NCBI GenBank assembly: GCA_021737785.1
Contig: JAIPDI010000002.1
Coordinates: 152,401 to 216,400, forward strand
Reading direction: 5' to 3'
DNA: 64,000 nucleotides
Origin: Deltaproteobacteria bacterium
Lineage (GTDB): Bacteria; Desulfobacterota; DSM-4660; Desulfatiglandales; Desulfatiglandaceae
Each line of letters starts with the position of its first letter. The first letter of the stretch is position 1. A model generated the notes under the pieces. It ran no database searches. It saw only the letters and a list, made by a program, of their open reading frames with translations, and had not been told where the DNA came from. A program made the translations under genes and the position numbers. Positions 26,520-34,521 of the stretch are shown here, one piece after another.

Positions 26520-27008
26520 TTACTTGCTGGGGGGATTATATTTCTCCAGATAATCATCCGGTATCTGAACAGCGATCATCTTTCCCTTGGCACACAACAC
26601 GTCATTGACGGTCAGGGTCATGACCACTGTCACCTTCCGGCCCTTGATCTCTTCAATCCGGGCGCGAATCTCCATCACGCCGTCAATAGGCACCGGCGCC
26701 AGGAAATCCACCTGGAGAGAAGCGGTGACAAACCGGGCCATTTTATCGACTCCCAGCTTTTTCCCGTCATGTTTGTGCTTGGCAGCAGCCGCCGCCCCGG
26801 TCCCATGGCAATCCATGGAGGACGCCACCAGACCGCCATAAACAAAATTCTGCGCACCCGTATGATACGGTTCCGGACGAACATGACAAACGATTTCATC
26901 TCCGTCCCAGTAACTCTTGAGATGGTGACCATGCTCATTCAGTCTCCCGCAACCGTAACAGATGGCGAAATCGTCGTCGTAATAATCCTGAATGCTCTTT
27001 TCTTCCAT
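26520..27008 (-). CDS. PaaI-type hotdog thioesterase
   Basis: The 162-residue protein has a hotdog domain: EPYHTGAQNFVYGGLVASSMDCHG (the central helix with the HG/D type catalytic area) followed by SLQVDFLAPVPIDGVMEIRARI. An N-terminal cysteine pair precedes the fold (FAICYGCGRLNEHGHH). Acyl-CoA thioester hydrolysis is the family role. Start 27008 is chosen because AAGGAGA lies about 6 bases upstream; the longer frame start lacks a site. It is isolated from the leftward Fe-S cluster genes by about 290 bases. Confidence 0.83.
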   Translation of the reverse strand: MEEKSIQDYYDDDFAICYGCGRLNEHGHHLKSYWDGDEIVCHVRPEPYHTGAQNFVYGGLVASSMDCHGTGAAAAAKHKHDGKKLGVDKMARFVTASLQVDFLAPVPIDGVMEIRARIEEIKGRKVTVVMTLTVNDVLCAKGKMIAVQIPDDYLEKYNPPSK

Positions 27009-27104
27009 GCGTCTCTCCTTTCGACCCAGGTCTGGACGCCCTATACCAGAAAGCGTGGGCACCGTCCACTCTTTTGATATTAACTGTCTCGAAATAGTAC
27101 CGAC

Positions 27105-27180
27105 ATCTTCGTCATACCGGACCCGATCCCCGCAAGTACGGGAACTGGATTCCGGCCTTCGCAGGAATGAAGGTGCAAAG
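27105..27180. repeat. Degenerate dispersed repeat (CGTCATNCC ... GGAATGA type)
   Basis: CGTCATACCGG near 27110 and GGATTCCGGCCTTCGCAGGA then ATGA near 27150-27172 resemble the widespread short palindromic repeats CGTCATTCCCGCG ... GGAATGACG. The copy is diverged. Confidence 0.4.
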
Positions 27181-27213
27181 ACCCCGCAAAAACTTCCTGG
27201 GCGTTGCGCAGGG

Positions 27214-27246
27214 CTTTTTGATCGCGGCTGTCAGGCCGCCTCAGGT
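27214..27246 (+). repeat. Copy of a dispersed element shared with 63757-63788
   Basis: CTTTTTGATCGCGGCTGTCA followed by GGCCGCCT matches the inverted sequence near the right edge of the window (core GTCAGGCCGCCT with a preceding T tract). It was seen by comparing the two short translated peptides FLIAAVRPP and FLVAAVRPP. Both lie between genes. Confidence 0.45.
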
Positions 27247-27300
27247 AATCGACCGGGTCATTCCCCGTGGTATTCGCACGGGAACGAGACGCGATCGGCG

Positions 27301-28536
27301 CTACACGCGGAAGAGCCTGGGCCGCTCTTCGTATCCCACGTCAATTCCGATAATGTCCCCTGTCCTGAATCCGAGCTGGGTGAATTCCCTGATGACCTCA
27401 TCGTCTCTGTCCACGTTCCAGTATACAAACCAGAGGGGATATCTCACCGTATCGATGCCGTAGGCGTCATGACTGCACAGGTTGATACCGATCTTATCCT
27501 TGACAATGAGGGTATCGGCCTCTGAGAGGAAGTAATCGATCTGATACATATTATCGTTGAGGGCCCTGGTAAGAACCTTCTGGGCATCCGGGGTCTCTTC
27601 GATATAGTGATTGGCGATCTGATAGAGATCGGACGGGGGCCGCACATGGAGCCCCAAGACCGCGAACCGTTCGTATTGCAGTGCAAAACGCTCCAGTGAG
27701 GCCCTATACGCGGTGATGGTCTCTATGACATCATCGATCCCCGCTTTCGTATGCCCCGAGGCGAGGCCCAGATCTTCGCACCTGCCGATGACATCGATGT
27801 AAAAGGCCCGGTTGTCCATGACAAATACCGGACGCTCACGGTAGTTTCTGCGCTTGCGGATCCTTCGAATGCCGTCCAGCTTGACGGTTCTCCTGCTTTC
27901 CATAATCTCCAGGATCTCAACCCGGGAGATGTCCTTTGCCTGAACAACAAATATCTCCCCTTCGACCGAGACAATGTACTCTATCTCACATCGAAAACCG
28001 AGAAGGTCCTGAATGGACTGCGATATATTCAGCAATCTCGTGTCATGGGGCGTCTTGGTGATGTAGGGTTCGCTCCGGACCTTGTGGATGCGGTCGCCGC
28101 TGTAGCCGAATTCCCAGTGGTCGCCCATCATTTTGGCCATGATGCTGGCGCCTTCGATAAACGGCATGACAATGACGCCCATCTCCTCCAGATCGATCTC
28201 CGGGGCCTTGTTGAACCGCTGTTGTCTGAGGATGGAAAGCCGGCTCCTGGTGTGGGCGAGTTTGATGATGCGCTTCCTGGCATATTCAACGCCGGCCAGA
28301 TCTCCGTGGGTTTCCAGGGAGTCAAAGGTCCCTCCCTTGAACAGCTCTTCCTGGTGATGTCCGCTTCTCGCAATGACCTTGAAGCAGTCACGATGTCTTT
28401 CAAGGAAGGCCTCGAGATGTGCGAAGGTCCGATTTTTGAAATCCGAGGCCGGCACATAGATGAAGTCAGGCACATTGAAATCGGCCTCCTTCAGTCTTTG
28501 AAGGAGCCGTGCCTTTTCCGGGATGACCGATTTCAT
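27301..28536 (-). CDS. Large hypothetical protein with ATP-grasp (PEP/pyruvate dikinase-like) features
   Basis: The 411-residue product has FKVIARSGHHQEELFKGGTF and later EIEYIVSVEGEIFVVQAKDI, which recall the ATP-grasp domain of phosphoenolpyruvate synthase and pyruvate phosphate dikinase (RS.G.ED..G.S and DIEW..D..G.L..LQARP). The His-swivelling and PEP-binding domains of those enzymes are not present. The C-terminal half is unrecognised. It lies downstream of the SmsC/SmsB genes on the same strand (53-base gap), which suggests a linked function not yet known. Start ATG 28536 is the only one before the homology. Confidence 0.55.
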   Translation of the reverse strand: MKSVIPEKARLLQRLKEADFNVPDFIYVPASDFKNRTFAHLEAFLERHRDCFKVIARSGHHQEELFKGGTFDSLETHGDLAGVEYARKRIIKLAHTRSRLSILRQQRFNKAPEIDLEEMGVIVMPFIEGASIMAKMMGDHWEFGYSGDRIHKVRSEPYITKTPHDTRLLNISQSIQDLLGFRCEIEYIVSVEGEIFVVQAKDISRVEILEIMESRRTVKLDGIRRIRKRRNYRERPVFVMDNRAFYIDVIGRCEDLGLASGHTKAGIDDVIETITAYRASLERFALQYERFAVLGLHVRPPSDLYQIANHYIEETPDAQKVLTRALNDNMYQIDYFLSEADTLIVKDKIGINLCSHDAYGIDTVRYPLWFVYWNVDRDDEVIREFTQLGFRTGDIIGIDVGYEERPRLFRV

Positions 28537-28588
28537 CTTCTTTCACACCCCTGGGGGGGGGCATCACCGGGAAATAGATGGGAAAGGG

Positions 28589-29509
28589 TCACTTCAAGAA
28601 TCCCTGTATAATCCGGTTCACGGCCTCATCATAGGTGAGCCCCAGGCTCATGAGTTTCATCAACTGGTCATCCGCGATCTTCCCGATAGAGGCCTCGTGG
28701 GTGAGTTCTGCATCCGGATGCCTGGCCTTCAGAGAGGGAACCGTTTCATTGGAGCCGTTTTCCATGAGGATCGCATCGCATTCGATGTGCCCGAAGCATT
28801 TGGCCCGGGCATCCATGGTGGCATAAAAATCCTGCTTCGAATTCCCCCGGATGACCGACCGGGAAATCATGTTGGACTTGCTGTTTTCACCGGCCAGGAT
28901 GATCTCATTTCGGGACACCGCGGTTTGATTGCCGTCGGTCATGACCCGTTCGGTGATAAGGAGGGAGCTTCCCGCAGAGAGTTCCGCGGTATTGACCCGA
29001 TCGGCCTCATCCACCCCCCCGAGCTGGCTCAACTCCATTTCCGCATAAGCGCCCTCGGCCAGATAGACCTTTGTGGTCGGGCTCAGTGCCCGCTTCCCCT
29101 TGCCTTCGCCCAAGGCCACATGCTTCTCCACGTATTTGACTCGTGCGCCCTCTTTAACCTGGAATTCATGGATTCCCTCGTGCCCCTGTGACTTGGAAGT
29201 GCCGCAATGGATCCCGCACCCGGCAACGATGGTGACATCCGAGTCCTCTCCGATGATAAAGGTGTTGTATACCACATCGTGGAGACCGGCCTGGCTTACA
29301 ATAACGGGGATATGAACCGATTCATTGACCGTGCCCGGCCTGATTCGGACGATGATCCCGGACCCTGCTTCATTGGCCTCGATATTAATATTGGCCGACA
29401 CCTCCCGGCCCAGAAGCTCGCCGTTCTTTCGAATATTGTAGGCCCCTTTGGGAATCCCCTCCAGGTCTGCAACCGCCTTCAACAGATCTTTATCGATAGC
29501 ATCTAACAT
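28589..29509 (-). CDS. SufB/SufD-family Fe-S scaffold of the minimal (Sms) type
   Basis: The 306-residue protein is a short SufBD beta-helix scaffold: GCGIHCGTSKSQGHEGIHEF, ISRSVIRGNSKQDFYATMDA, GHIECDAILMENGSNETVPS and the terminal PDAELTHEASIGKIADDQL with the ACH-like region. SufB/SufD proteins assemble or hand on Fe-S clusters. At about 300 residues it lacks the long N-terminal helical part of the classic SufB (about 480), as in the minimal SmsB proteins of archaea and anaerobes. It overlaps the 3' end of the SmsC gene by 20 bases, so the two are coupled. ATG 29509 is chosen because AAGGAGA lies 6 bases upstream. Confidence 0.85.
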   Translation of the reverse strand: MLDAIDKDLLKAVADLEGIPKGAYNIRKNGELLGREVSANINIEANEAGSGIIVRIRPGTVNESVHIPVIVSQAGLHDVVYNTFIIGEDSDVTIVAGCGIHCGTSKSQGHEGIHEFQVKEGARVKYVEKHVALGEGKGKRALSPTTKVYLAEGAYAEMELSQLGGVDEADRVNTAELSAGSSLLITERVMTDGNQTAVSRNEIILAGENSKSNMISRSVIRGNSKQDFYATMDARAKCFGHIECDAILMENGSNETVPSLKARHPDAELTHEASIGKIADDQLMKLMSLGLTYDEAVNRIIQGFLK

Positions 29510-30251
29510 CGGTCTCTCCTTCACAGATCTCTTCATATCCGCATGCGCTCAGGTCCTTCAGGAGGGCGGAGGCCCCATCCAGATCCCCTGCATAGGCGAT
29601 CCTTCCCTTCCTGATAAGGAGGAGGGTATCCGCGGCCGACAAGAAGGCCCGATTGTGACTGACCACAATGGTGGTGGTCCCATAGGCCTCCTGCTCCCGT
29701 TTCAGGAGCTGCACCATCGGATCGATGGTCCAGAGGTCAATCCCCGTATCAGGCTCGTCATATATGGCGACCCTGGGATTGCGGGCGATGGTGGTGGCCA
29801 GTTCCACCTTCTTGATCTCCCCGCCGGACAATTTTGAATCCACCGGCTTGTCCAGAAAATCGAGGGAGCAGATCCCTACACGGGCCACGATCTTCAGCAG
29901 TTTATCCTCATCATCCGTGCCCGCAGCGATGGAGAGAAGGTCGCGGAAGGTGGTGCCCTTGAACCGGGCCGGGTGCTGGAAACTGTAGGCAATTCCTGAC
30001 CGGGCCCTCTCTGTTATACCGAGTCGTGTGATGTCCTTCCCCTCTAATAAAATAGATCCTGAAGTCACATTATATACCCCCATTATCAGTTTCGCGAGGG
30101 TGGTCTTGCCGCTCCCGTTCGGGCCGGTGATGGCATAAAACTTCCCCTTCTCAAAGGTGTAGCTCACCCGGTCGATAATGGTCTTCAGAGCTCCCTTTTC
30201 AGGAGCGTTCGAATCCGGTACGGAAAAAACAATATCTTTGATCTCAAGCAT
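29490..30251 (-). CDS. SufC-family Fe-S assembly ATPase of the minimal (Sms) type
   Basis: The 253-residue ABC ATPase has Walker A GPNGSGKTT, a SufC-like Q-loop AYSFQHPARF, the signature KLSGGEIKK, Walker B VAIYDEPDTGID and H-loop VVSHNRAF. SufC powers SufB/SufD in Fe-S assembly; it is not a transporter subunit and lacks an associated permease. It heads a three-gene leftward run: SmsC, SmsB, then the ATP-grasp-like protein. Start 30251 is preceded by GAGAGGG at about 7 bases. Whether a cysteine desulfurase partner exists elsewhere cannot be seen. Confidence 0.87.
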   Translation of the reverse strand: MLEIKDIVFSVPDSNAPEKGALKTIIDRVSYTFEKGKFYAITGPNGSGKTTLAKLIMGVYNVTSGSILLEGKDITRLGITERARSGIAYSFQHPARFKGTTFRDLLSIAAGTDDEDKLLKIVARVGICSLDFLDKPVDSKLSGGEIKKVELATTIARNPRVAIYDEPDTGIDLWTIDPMVQLLKREQEAYGTTTIVVSHNRAFLSAADTLLLIRKGRIAYAGDLDGASALLKDLSACGYEEICEGETDVRCYR

Positions 30252-30678
30252 ATGGAACCCTCTCTTTCCTGACATTTTTATAAAATTATATCATACTTCC
30301 CGGACAAAATCTTGGCTTTTCTTCCGCCTTTCCGGCCACCGTTCCACACAGCGCCCGGACCGCCCCTCCCTATCGGGGAATGGGATTCTCAGGAATACCC
30401 TTTCGGGCAGAACCGGCGTTCTCATTTACTCAGTGATACAAAAGCGATCGGGCAAATGAAAAACGCGGATTTCAAATAGAGAGAGGCTGAAAGGAAAATG
30501 GTTTTTTGAAGGGATGCGCTTTAATTCCCCCATGGACAAAAGATAAAAGGCCAAAACAGGCCAGGTGCCCACTCCTTAAAGGACGCCGGTTGCCGGAAAT
30601 GGGAGCCGGTTTTTTCAGTCCTTAAAAGGGATACCTTCTGAATAAAAGCGTACCAGGAGTGTGCCAAAGTGAGTTTAC
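30252..30678. other. Intergenic region between SmsC and the island boundary
   Basis: About 430 bases without a supported gene. It should carry the promoter of the leftward SmsC operon, but I found no clear consensus. It contains the hairpin-prone CTCCCTATCGGGGAATGGG near 30365-30385. Confidence 0.4.
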
Positions 30679-30712
30679 AAAAAAAAGGACTTACAGCCAT
30701 GGCCGTAAGCCC
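30679..30712 (-). terminator. Intrinsic terminator downstream of the tRNA-Phe 3' end fragment
   Basis: On the minus strand a 12-base-pair stem with two mismatches (arms GGGCTTACGGCC and GGCTGTAAGTCC) is followed by eight T residues. It probably was the terminator of the original tRNA-Phe transcript before insertion separated it from the rest of the gene. Confidence 0.65.
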
Positions 30713-30722
30713 TTATTTTTAC

Positions 30723-30770
30723 TGGTGCCGAGACCAGGAATTGAACCAGGGACACGGGGATTTTCAGTCC
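30723..30770 (-). repeat. Left attachment site: 48-bp duplicate of the tRNA-Phe 3' end
   Basis: This 48-bp stretch is identical to positions 44644-44691, the 3' part of the tRNA-Phe gene including CCA, T arm, variable loop and the anticodon-stem side. Beyond it the sequence diverges (TAAAAAGG instead of the remaining tRNA). It is the left end of the integrated element. Confidence 0.9.
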
Positions 30771-30855
30771 TAAAAAGGGCTATGTAAGGAATTGGAACCA
30801 TTGATCTTTTTTCAATGTTTTTAAGTTGTTACATTTCTTTGCAGGTATTCGTTGT

Positions 30856-30966
30856 GGGTCTGTTTGGTGTCTGTTTTGGTGTGTGTCTGCTACAATTCTG
30901 CTACATTTTTCTGCGCCCATATTCAATAATAAGTGGGGTCTGTTCGGGGTCTGTTTTGGGTCTATT
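30856..30966. repeat. Phased GGGTCTGTT / CTGCTACA motifs, candidate integrase arm sites
   Basis: GGGTCTGTT or close variants start at 30856, 30867, 30936, 30947 and 30958, mostly 11 bases apart. CTGCTACA occurs at 30887 and 30898. A pair of CTGCTACA also occurs at the other end of the island (44554 and 44566). The position beside the attachment site and the helical phasing suggest recombinase or excisionase binding sites. Confidence 0.45.
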
Positions 30967-31458
30967 CACATCTGCATCTATGTTTGAAATAATGAACTCA
31001 CACGCCCACCGCACTACCGAAATCGCCGGCATGGAAACACGGGGGAAGCCCGGCGAAAGCTGAGCCCGTGTCAATGTGGGGGCGTATTTTATCGTTGGCG
31101 AATCAAACTGATTGGCGTGATCGCGCGGACAAATTAGCTGAAATCGATTGAGTATGGCAACCTCGTATTTCATGGTCGAATTTAATCAACAGAAATATGT
31201 GAGAGAAGCCACCGAAAATCAGAGAAGAAATAGGATGGGACCCAAGGCTTAGCATTGCTAATTCTGATTTAGACTAAATGAATCAGTATGGGAAGTATCT
31301 ATCATCTATGGTAATGGGTCCGATCACACCCTACGCCATATTTTGAGGTTAACCTGTTGAAAATATTGACCCGGGGTCGCCAAATAAAGGGCAAAACAAA
31401 AAGCAAACAAATTTGATCAGATAATTTTTCCTTTGCAGGATAGCCAACAATCAAATCA

Positions 31459-31499
31459 GCCTGAGATCTCCATAGCGCGGAGAGGTCTCAGGCTTTTTT
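31459..31499 (+). terminator. Strong intrinsic terminator with no obvious gene upstream
   Basis: Arms GCCTGAGATCTCC (31459-31471) and GGAGAGGTCTCAGGC (31479-31493) pair with one two-base bulge, and are followed by TTTTTT. The upstream 250 bases hold no supported protein gene, so a small RNA might end here. Confidence 0.6.
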
Positions 31500-31791
31500 G
31501 TCTCCTGCTGCCGGTACCTTTCAATGGTCAGCTTTCCCGGGAAATTGCAGGCCTCGGAGGTGATCGATTAGGGGGATGTCTGGAACTGCGGCAAGCCTTG
31601 CGCCAAGACCATACTTTGTCAGCCCATGCAAATGGCCTTTGACAATTCAGGATTCCGGGAAGTGCCCGTCCCTACCCTATCCTTTCGGGCGCCACTCCGC
31701 GGCCAGTCATATCCTGCAGCGGGGCAGAAGGATATAACCTATTAAACTTAATCGTAAAATTTCTATTTTTGTGACGAAGTCCCTTTCTGCC

Positions 31792-31820
31792 TTGACAATC
31801 GCTGGATGCCATACTATGAA
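31792..31820 (+). promoter_or_regulatory. Sigma-70 promoter upstream of the IHF/HU-like gene
   Basis: TTGACA and TATGAA are separated by exactly 17 bases. The start point would lie near 31827, leaving a leader of about 100 bases before the IHF-like gene. Confidence 0.6.
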
Positions 31821-31927
31821 TTCACAAGTACAACATTTTGGTTTTATTACTATTTCCTACGAATAATCTTCTGTTCATTCCCGCTGTTCTGGAAAATTGA
31901 ACCTATCTTCCCCGGGAGGGATTTTCC

Positions 31928-32215
31928 ATGACCGTTAACAAGGCTCATCTTTCATCCGTGATCTGTAACAGGCTCGACGTTCCTAATGGACAAGCCTCCC
32001 ATCTTCTGGAATCCCTATTGGCAAAAATTAAAGGAACCCTTGCTTCTGGTGAGGATGTTCTTATCAGCGGGTTCGGGAAATTCTCTGTGAAAGAGAAAAA
32101 TGAAAGGAGGGGCAGGAATCCGCAGACAGGGGATGACTTGATGCTTGATGGCAGGAGGGTTGTAAGGTTTAGACCTTCATCGGTCCTTAGGGAAAAGATA
32201 AATTGGGATAGCTAA
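31928..32215 (+). CDS. IHF/HU-family nucleoid protein
   Basis: The 95-residue protein matches the IHF-alpha/HU fold: helical N-terminus (VNKAHLSSVICNRLD), then VLISGFGKFSVKEKNERRGRNPQTG, the conserved GFG-F-V...R.GRNP.TG segment that inserts into the minor groove. DNA-bending during recombination or packaging is the family role. Its location just inside the left end of a tRNA-inserted element suits a co-factor of site-specific recombination, though this is inference. GGGAGGG lies 7 bases upstream of the ATG. Confidence 0.88.
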   Translation: MTVNKAHLSSVICNRLDVPNGQASHLLESLLAKIKGTLASGEDVLISGFGKFSVKEKNERRGRNPQTGDDLMLDGRRVVRFRPSSVLREKINWDS

Positions 32216-32352
32216 CTCGCCAAAATCCCTACGATAAGTTTCTCATAACGGAGGCATGGGGTTTTGTATTTTGTGACTAGAGGATTGTCCCATCTTCATT
32301 AGAAAACTGTCACACAAATTTTTATTATGCCCAAAAACGGAGACGATGTCAT

Positions 32353-33246
32353 ATGGCTAATGTAAAACCACCTGGCAAAACTCGTCTACTCGCTGAGGGT
32401 CTCATCCATGCGGCGATGCGCATCCTTCGCGACAACGGTAGAGAAATGCCTATACGCGAGGTCATGGCGCGCGTCGAGAAAGAAGTCGACCTGTCCGATT
32501 GGGCGAAGGAACGTTTCGAGAAGTCCGGGTACATACGGTGGCAGTCCATCCTCCACTTCTACAGCATTGACTGCGTCAAGGCCGGCTATCTTGTCAAAAA
32601 GAAGGGTGTGTGGTACCTAACACCTGAGGGTGAAGAAGCCATCGAGATGGGTCCGGCCAAGCTACTGGACTCCGCCACGCGTGCATACCGGAAATGGCGG
32701 GCGGAGCAGCCTTCCGATACGGTACCAGAAACCGATGACGCGGCCGCCGACGAGACATCCATGGCGTTTGAGGAGGTCGAGCAAGTCGCCATATCGGGCT
32801 TCGAACACTACATCGGCGATCTGAACGCATACGAATTTCAAGATCTTGTTGCTGCGCTCCTTCGCGGAATGGGTTACTATACGCCCTTCATTGCGCCCCG
32901 AGGCAAAGACGGCGGGGTGGATGTCATGGCCTACAGGGACCCCCTCGGAACACAATCCCCACGGATCCAAGTGCAGATCAAACATCGTGGTACCCCAGCG
33001 TCCGTTCAAGAGGTCAGACAGTTGATGGGGTTGTTACAGAAAGAGGGAGATGTGGGCATCTTTGTTTCGACAGGAGGGTTCACCCCTGACGCCAAGACCA
33101 CTGCCAGAGGATCACATGTTCACGTCGAATTGATCGACCTCCCCCGGTTCATCACGCTCTGGCAAGAGTTCTATGACAAAATGTCGGACACAGAAAAGAG
33201 CCTGATGCCGCTGACCCCGATCTATTTTCTCGCGAAGAAAGAATAG
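32353..33246 (+). CDS. Mrr-type restriction endonuclease
   Basis: The 297-residue protein has an N-terminal winged-helix Mrr_N domain (LLAEGLIHAAMRILRD, IREVMARVEKEV) and a C-terminal Mrr_cat nuclease core: FQDLVAALLRGMGY, GKDGGVDVMAY and RIQVQIKH supply the PD-(D/E)XK residues (Glu/Asp...QxK). Mrr enzymes cut methylated or otherwise modified DNA. It is the first defence-type gene of the island and stands apart from the downstream small genes. GGAGA precedes the ATG at 10 bases. Confidence 0.88.
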   Translation: MANVKPPGKTRLLAEGLIHAAMRILRDNGREMPIREVMARVEKEVDLSDWAKERFEKSGYIRWQSILHFYSIDCVKAGYLVKKKGVWYLTPEGEEAIEMGPAKLLDSATRAYRKWRAEQPSDTVPETDDAAADETSMAFEEVEQVAISGFEHYIGDLNAYEFQDLVAALLRGMGYYTPFIAPRGKDGGVDVMAYRDPLGTQSPRIQVQIKHRGTPASVQEVRQLMGLLQKEGDVGIFVSTGGFTPDAKTTARGSHVHVELIDLPRFITLWQEFYDKMSDTEKSLMPLTPIYFLAKKE

Positions 33247-33374
33247 TCAATTGCTTGCTACGCCATTTTAGGTCCCGGTTTTTCTCGGTAAAATTTTGCC
33301 AAAGGACAATTAACGATGACTAATAGTTTCTGTACAGATTTTCGGCAAATTATTTGTATTTTTAAGGAGAATCC

Positions 33375-33590
33375 TTGTCAAACGAGAAAGATCAACGAAT
33401 ATTCGAATACCTTGCCGCGCTGGAGGACGTCAATAATCAGCTGATCCTCGCGCTCAAAAAATGCGTGGAGGTCCTGGCGCAATTCCAAAATTTTGTACCG
33501 GACCCGCATGGCTGGCAGGAGATGCTGGATCTCTTTGAGGTGACGATCAGGGAGGGGGAAAGGGTTGCCACGGACAAGACGCTGCATTGA
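33375..33590 (+). CDS. Small helical protein of unknown function
   Basis: The 71-residue protein is charged and largely helical (EYLAALEDVNNQLILALKKC, EMLDLFEVTIREGERV). It starts with TTG; AAGGAG lies six bases upstream, which supports that start. Its stop overlaps the start of the next gene (TTGA). It is the first member of a compact three-gene block (33375-34265). I recognise no domain. Confidence 0.6.
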   Translation: MSNEKDQRIFEYLAALEDVNNQLILALKKCVEVLAQFQNFVPDPHGWQEMLDLFEVTIREGERVATDKTLH

Positions 33591-34063
33591 TCGAGCACGC
33601 CATGCCCTCCCCTTCACGCGATTCGGTGTTTAACAGGACGGTTCTCTCCAGAATTCTGTTGCTGACAATCCTGTTTACCGGGATTGGGGTGATCGTGTAC
33701 TGGGATTTTTCCCGGGTTGAAAAAGACTTTTCAAGGCTGAAAGCCCTGCTCCAGGAGTCCCGTTACCGGGCCATCACCCTGGACAAGATGATTATGGTTC
33801 AATTTCTTGGAAAAATTGTGAAGGTCACGGATGGAAAAACCGACAAGATCTTGTGGATCCTCATTGTCCCGACCCTGCACCAGGTCAATTATGACACCAC
33901 GCTCGGCGACGACACGATCGTTTTTGACGGGCACGGGACAGCGGCATGGAACAAGAGAGAGCATGGCGGTGACGTGCGGCTGAAATCGTGGCTGGGGTTC
34001 CGGAAAAATATCGCCGTGAATTGTACGGGGTTGGTGAGTGAGGGGGTGTATCCGGGGCAGTGA
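33587..34063 (+). CDS. Membrane-anchored pseudopilin-like protein (GspH/FimT-like)
   Basis: Residues 16-40 form one hydrophobic segment (SRILLLTILFTGIGVIVYW). It is followed by a helix with RLKALLQESRYRAITLDKMI and a beta-rich region ending in WNKREHGGDVRLKSWLGFRK and VNCTGLVSEG, a pattern of minor pseudopilins such as GspH. The usual prepilin peptidase site (G before F/M and E at +5) is not clear, so the assignment is tentative. Start TTG 33587 overlaps the previous stop; ATG 33602 is an alternative. It sits between two small proteins. Confidence 0.5.
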   Translation: MIEHAMPSPSRDSVFNRTVLSRILLLTILFTGIGVIVYWDFSRVEKDFSRLKALLQESRYRAITLDKMIMVQFLGKIVKVTDGKTDKILWILIVPTLHQVNYDTTLGDDTIVFDGHGTAAWNKREHGGDVRLKSWLGFRKNIAVNCTGLVSEGVYPGQ

Positions 34064-34085
34064 ACCAGGGGATCGAGGGCGTGGA

Positions 34086-34265
34086 ATGGCTGAGAAGGTG
34101 GATGAAAAGGAAATCGTGACCTTCAAGGAACTCCTGATGAGCCAGGTGATCCAGCTGGACGCCGTGACGCAGTTATTGATCGAAAAGGGGCTCATTACGG
34201 AGGAGGAGTTTTACGCGAAATTGAAGGCGGTGCAGGGGGAGTATGAGAGGAGGGGGAAAGAGTGA
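34086..34265 (+). CDS. Small helical protein of unknown function
   Basis: The 59-residue product (start ATG 34086) is a helical, charged protein containing LLMSQVIQLDAVTQLLIEKG and EEEFYAKLKAVQGEY. I have seen this type of short segment in unnamed proteins of delta-type bacteria, without a known function. It lies 22 bases after the pseudopilin-like gene and ends the three-gene block. Confidence 0.55.
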   Translation: MAEKVDEKEIVTFKELLMSQVIQLDAVTQLLIEKGLITEEEFYAKLKAVQGEYERRGKE

Positions 34266-34362
34266 GGGGTGCGGAAGGGCTTCAAGTGGAACCGATCAGA
34301 TTTTCGTAGTCTCTCGGTAAAGGACCGAAAAACGCCTCAACGGTCCAGAGCAGGATGTTCCA

Positions 34363-34391
34363 TATCATCGATATCTTACGCCGATGATATC
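34363..34391. repeat. Perfect inverted repeat ahead of the modification/restriction cassette
   Basis: Nine-base arms ATATCATCG and CGATGATAT flank an 11-base loop. There is no following T run. It could be an operator for the cassette that begins at 34522, or simply a hairpin. Confidence 0.35.
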
Positions 34392-34521
34392 CAACAATGA
34401 AGAGGGCCAACGAGACAGTTTTTGTCAGTTTTCGGCAAATTTTGACACTTTTTCCTCAAAATTGATTGATTTAAATTCCATCATTTTTCAAACCGAATAG
34501 GATCGACGAGGTATGCACCCT

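Larger units (their letters stand above)
30771..31927. other. Left flank of the island without a protein gene
   Basis: About 1.15 kb holding repeated GGGTCTGTT and CTGCTACA motifs (30856-30966), a strong terminator-like hairpin (31459-31499) and a good sigma-70 promoter (31792-31820). Open frames here, the longest of about 90 codons, show no domains. The region looks like the end of an integrated element with its recombination sites. Confidence 0.5.

Noticed and set aside
30723..30770. Second tRNA gene
   Set aside because: Only the 3' 48 bases are present; acceptor 5' side, D arm and half of the anticodon stem are missing, so it is an att copy.
31433..31642. A 69-codon frame containing the strong hairpin at 31459
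   Set aside because: The hairpin with its T run reads as a terminator; the encoded peptide has no domain.
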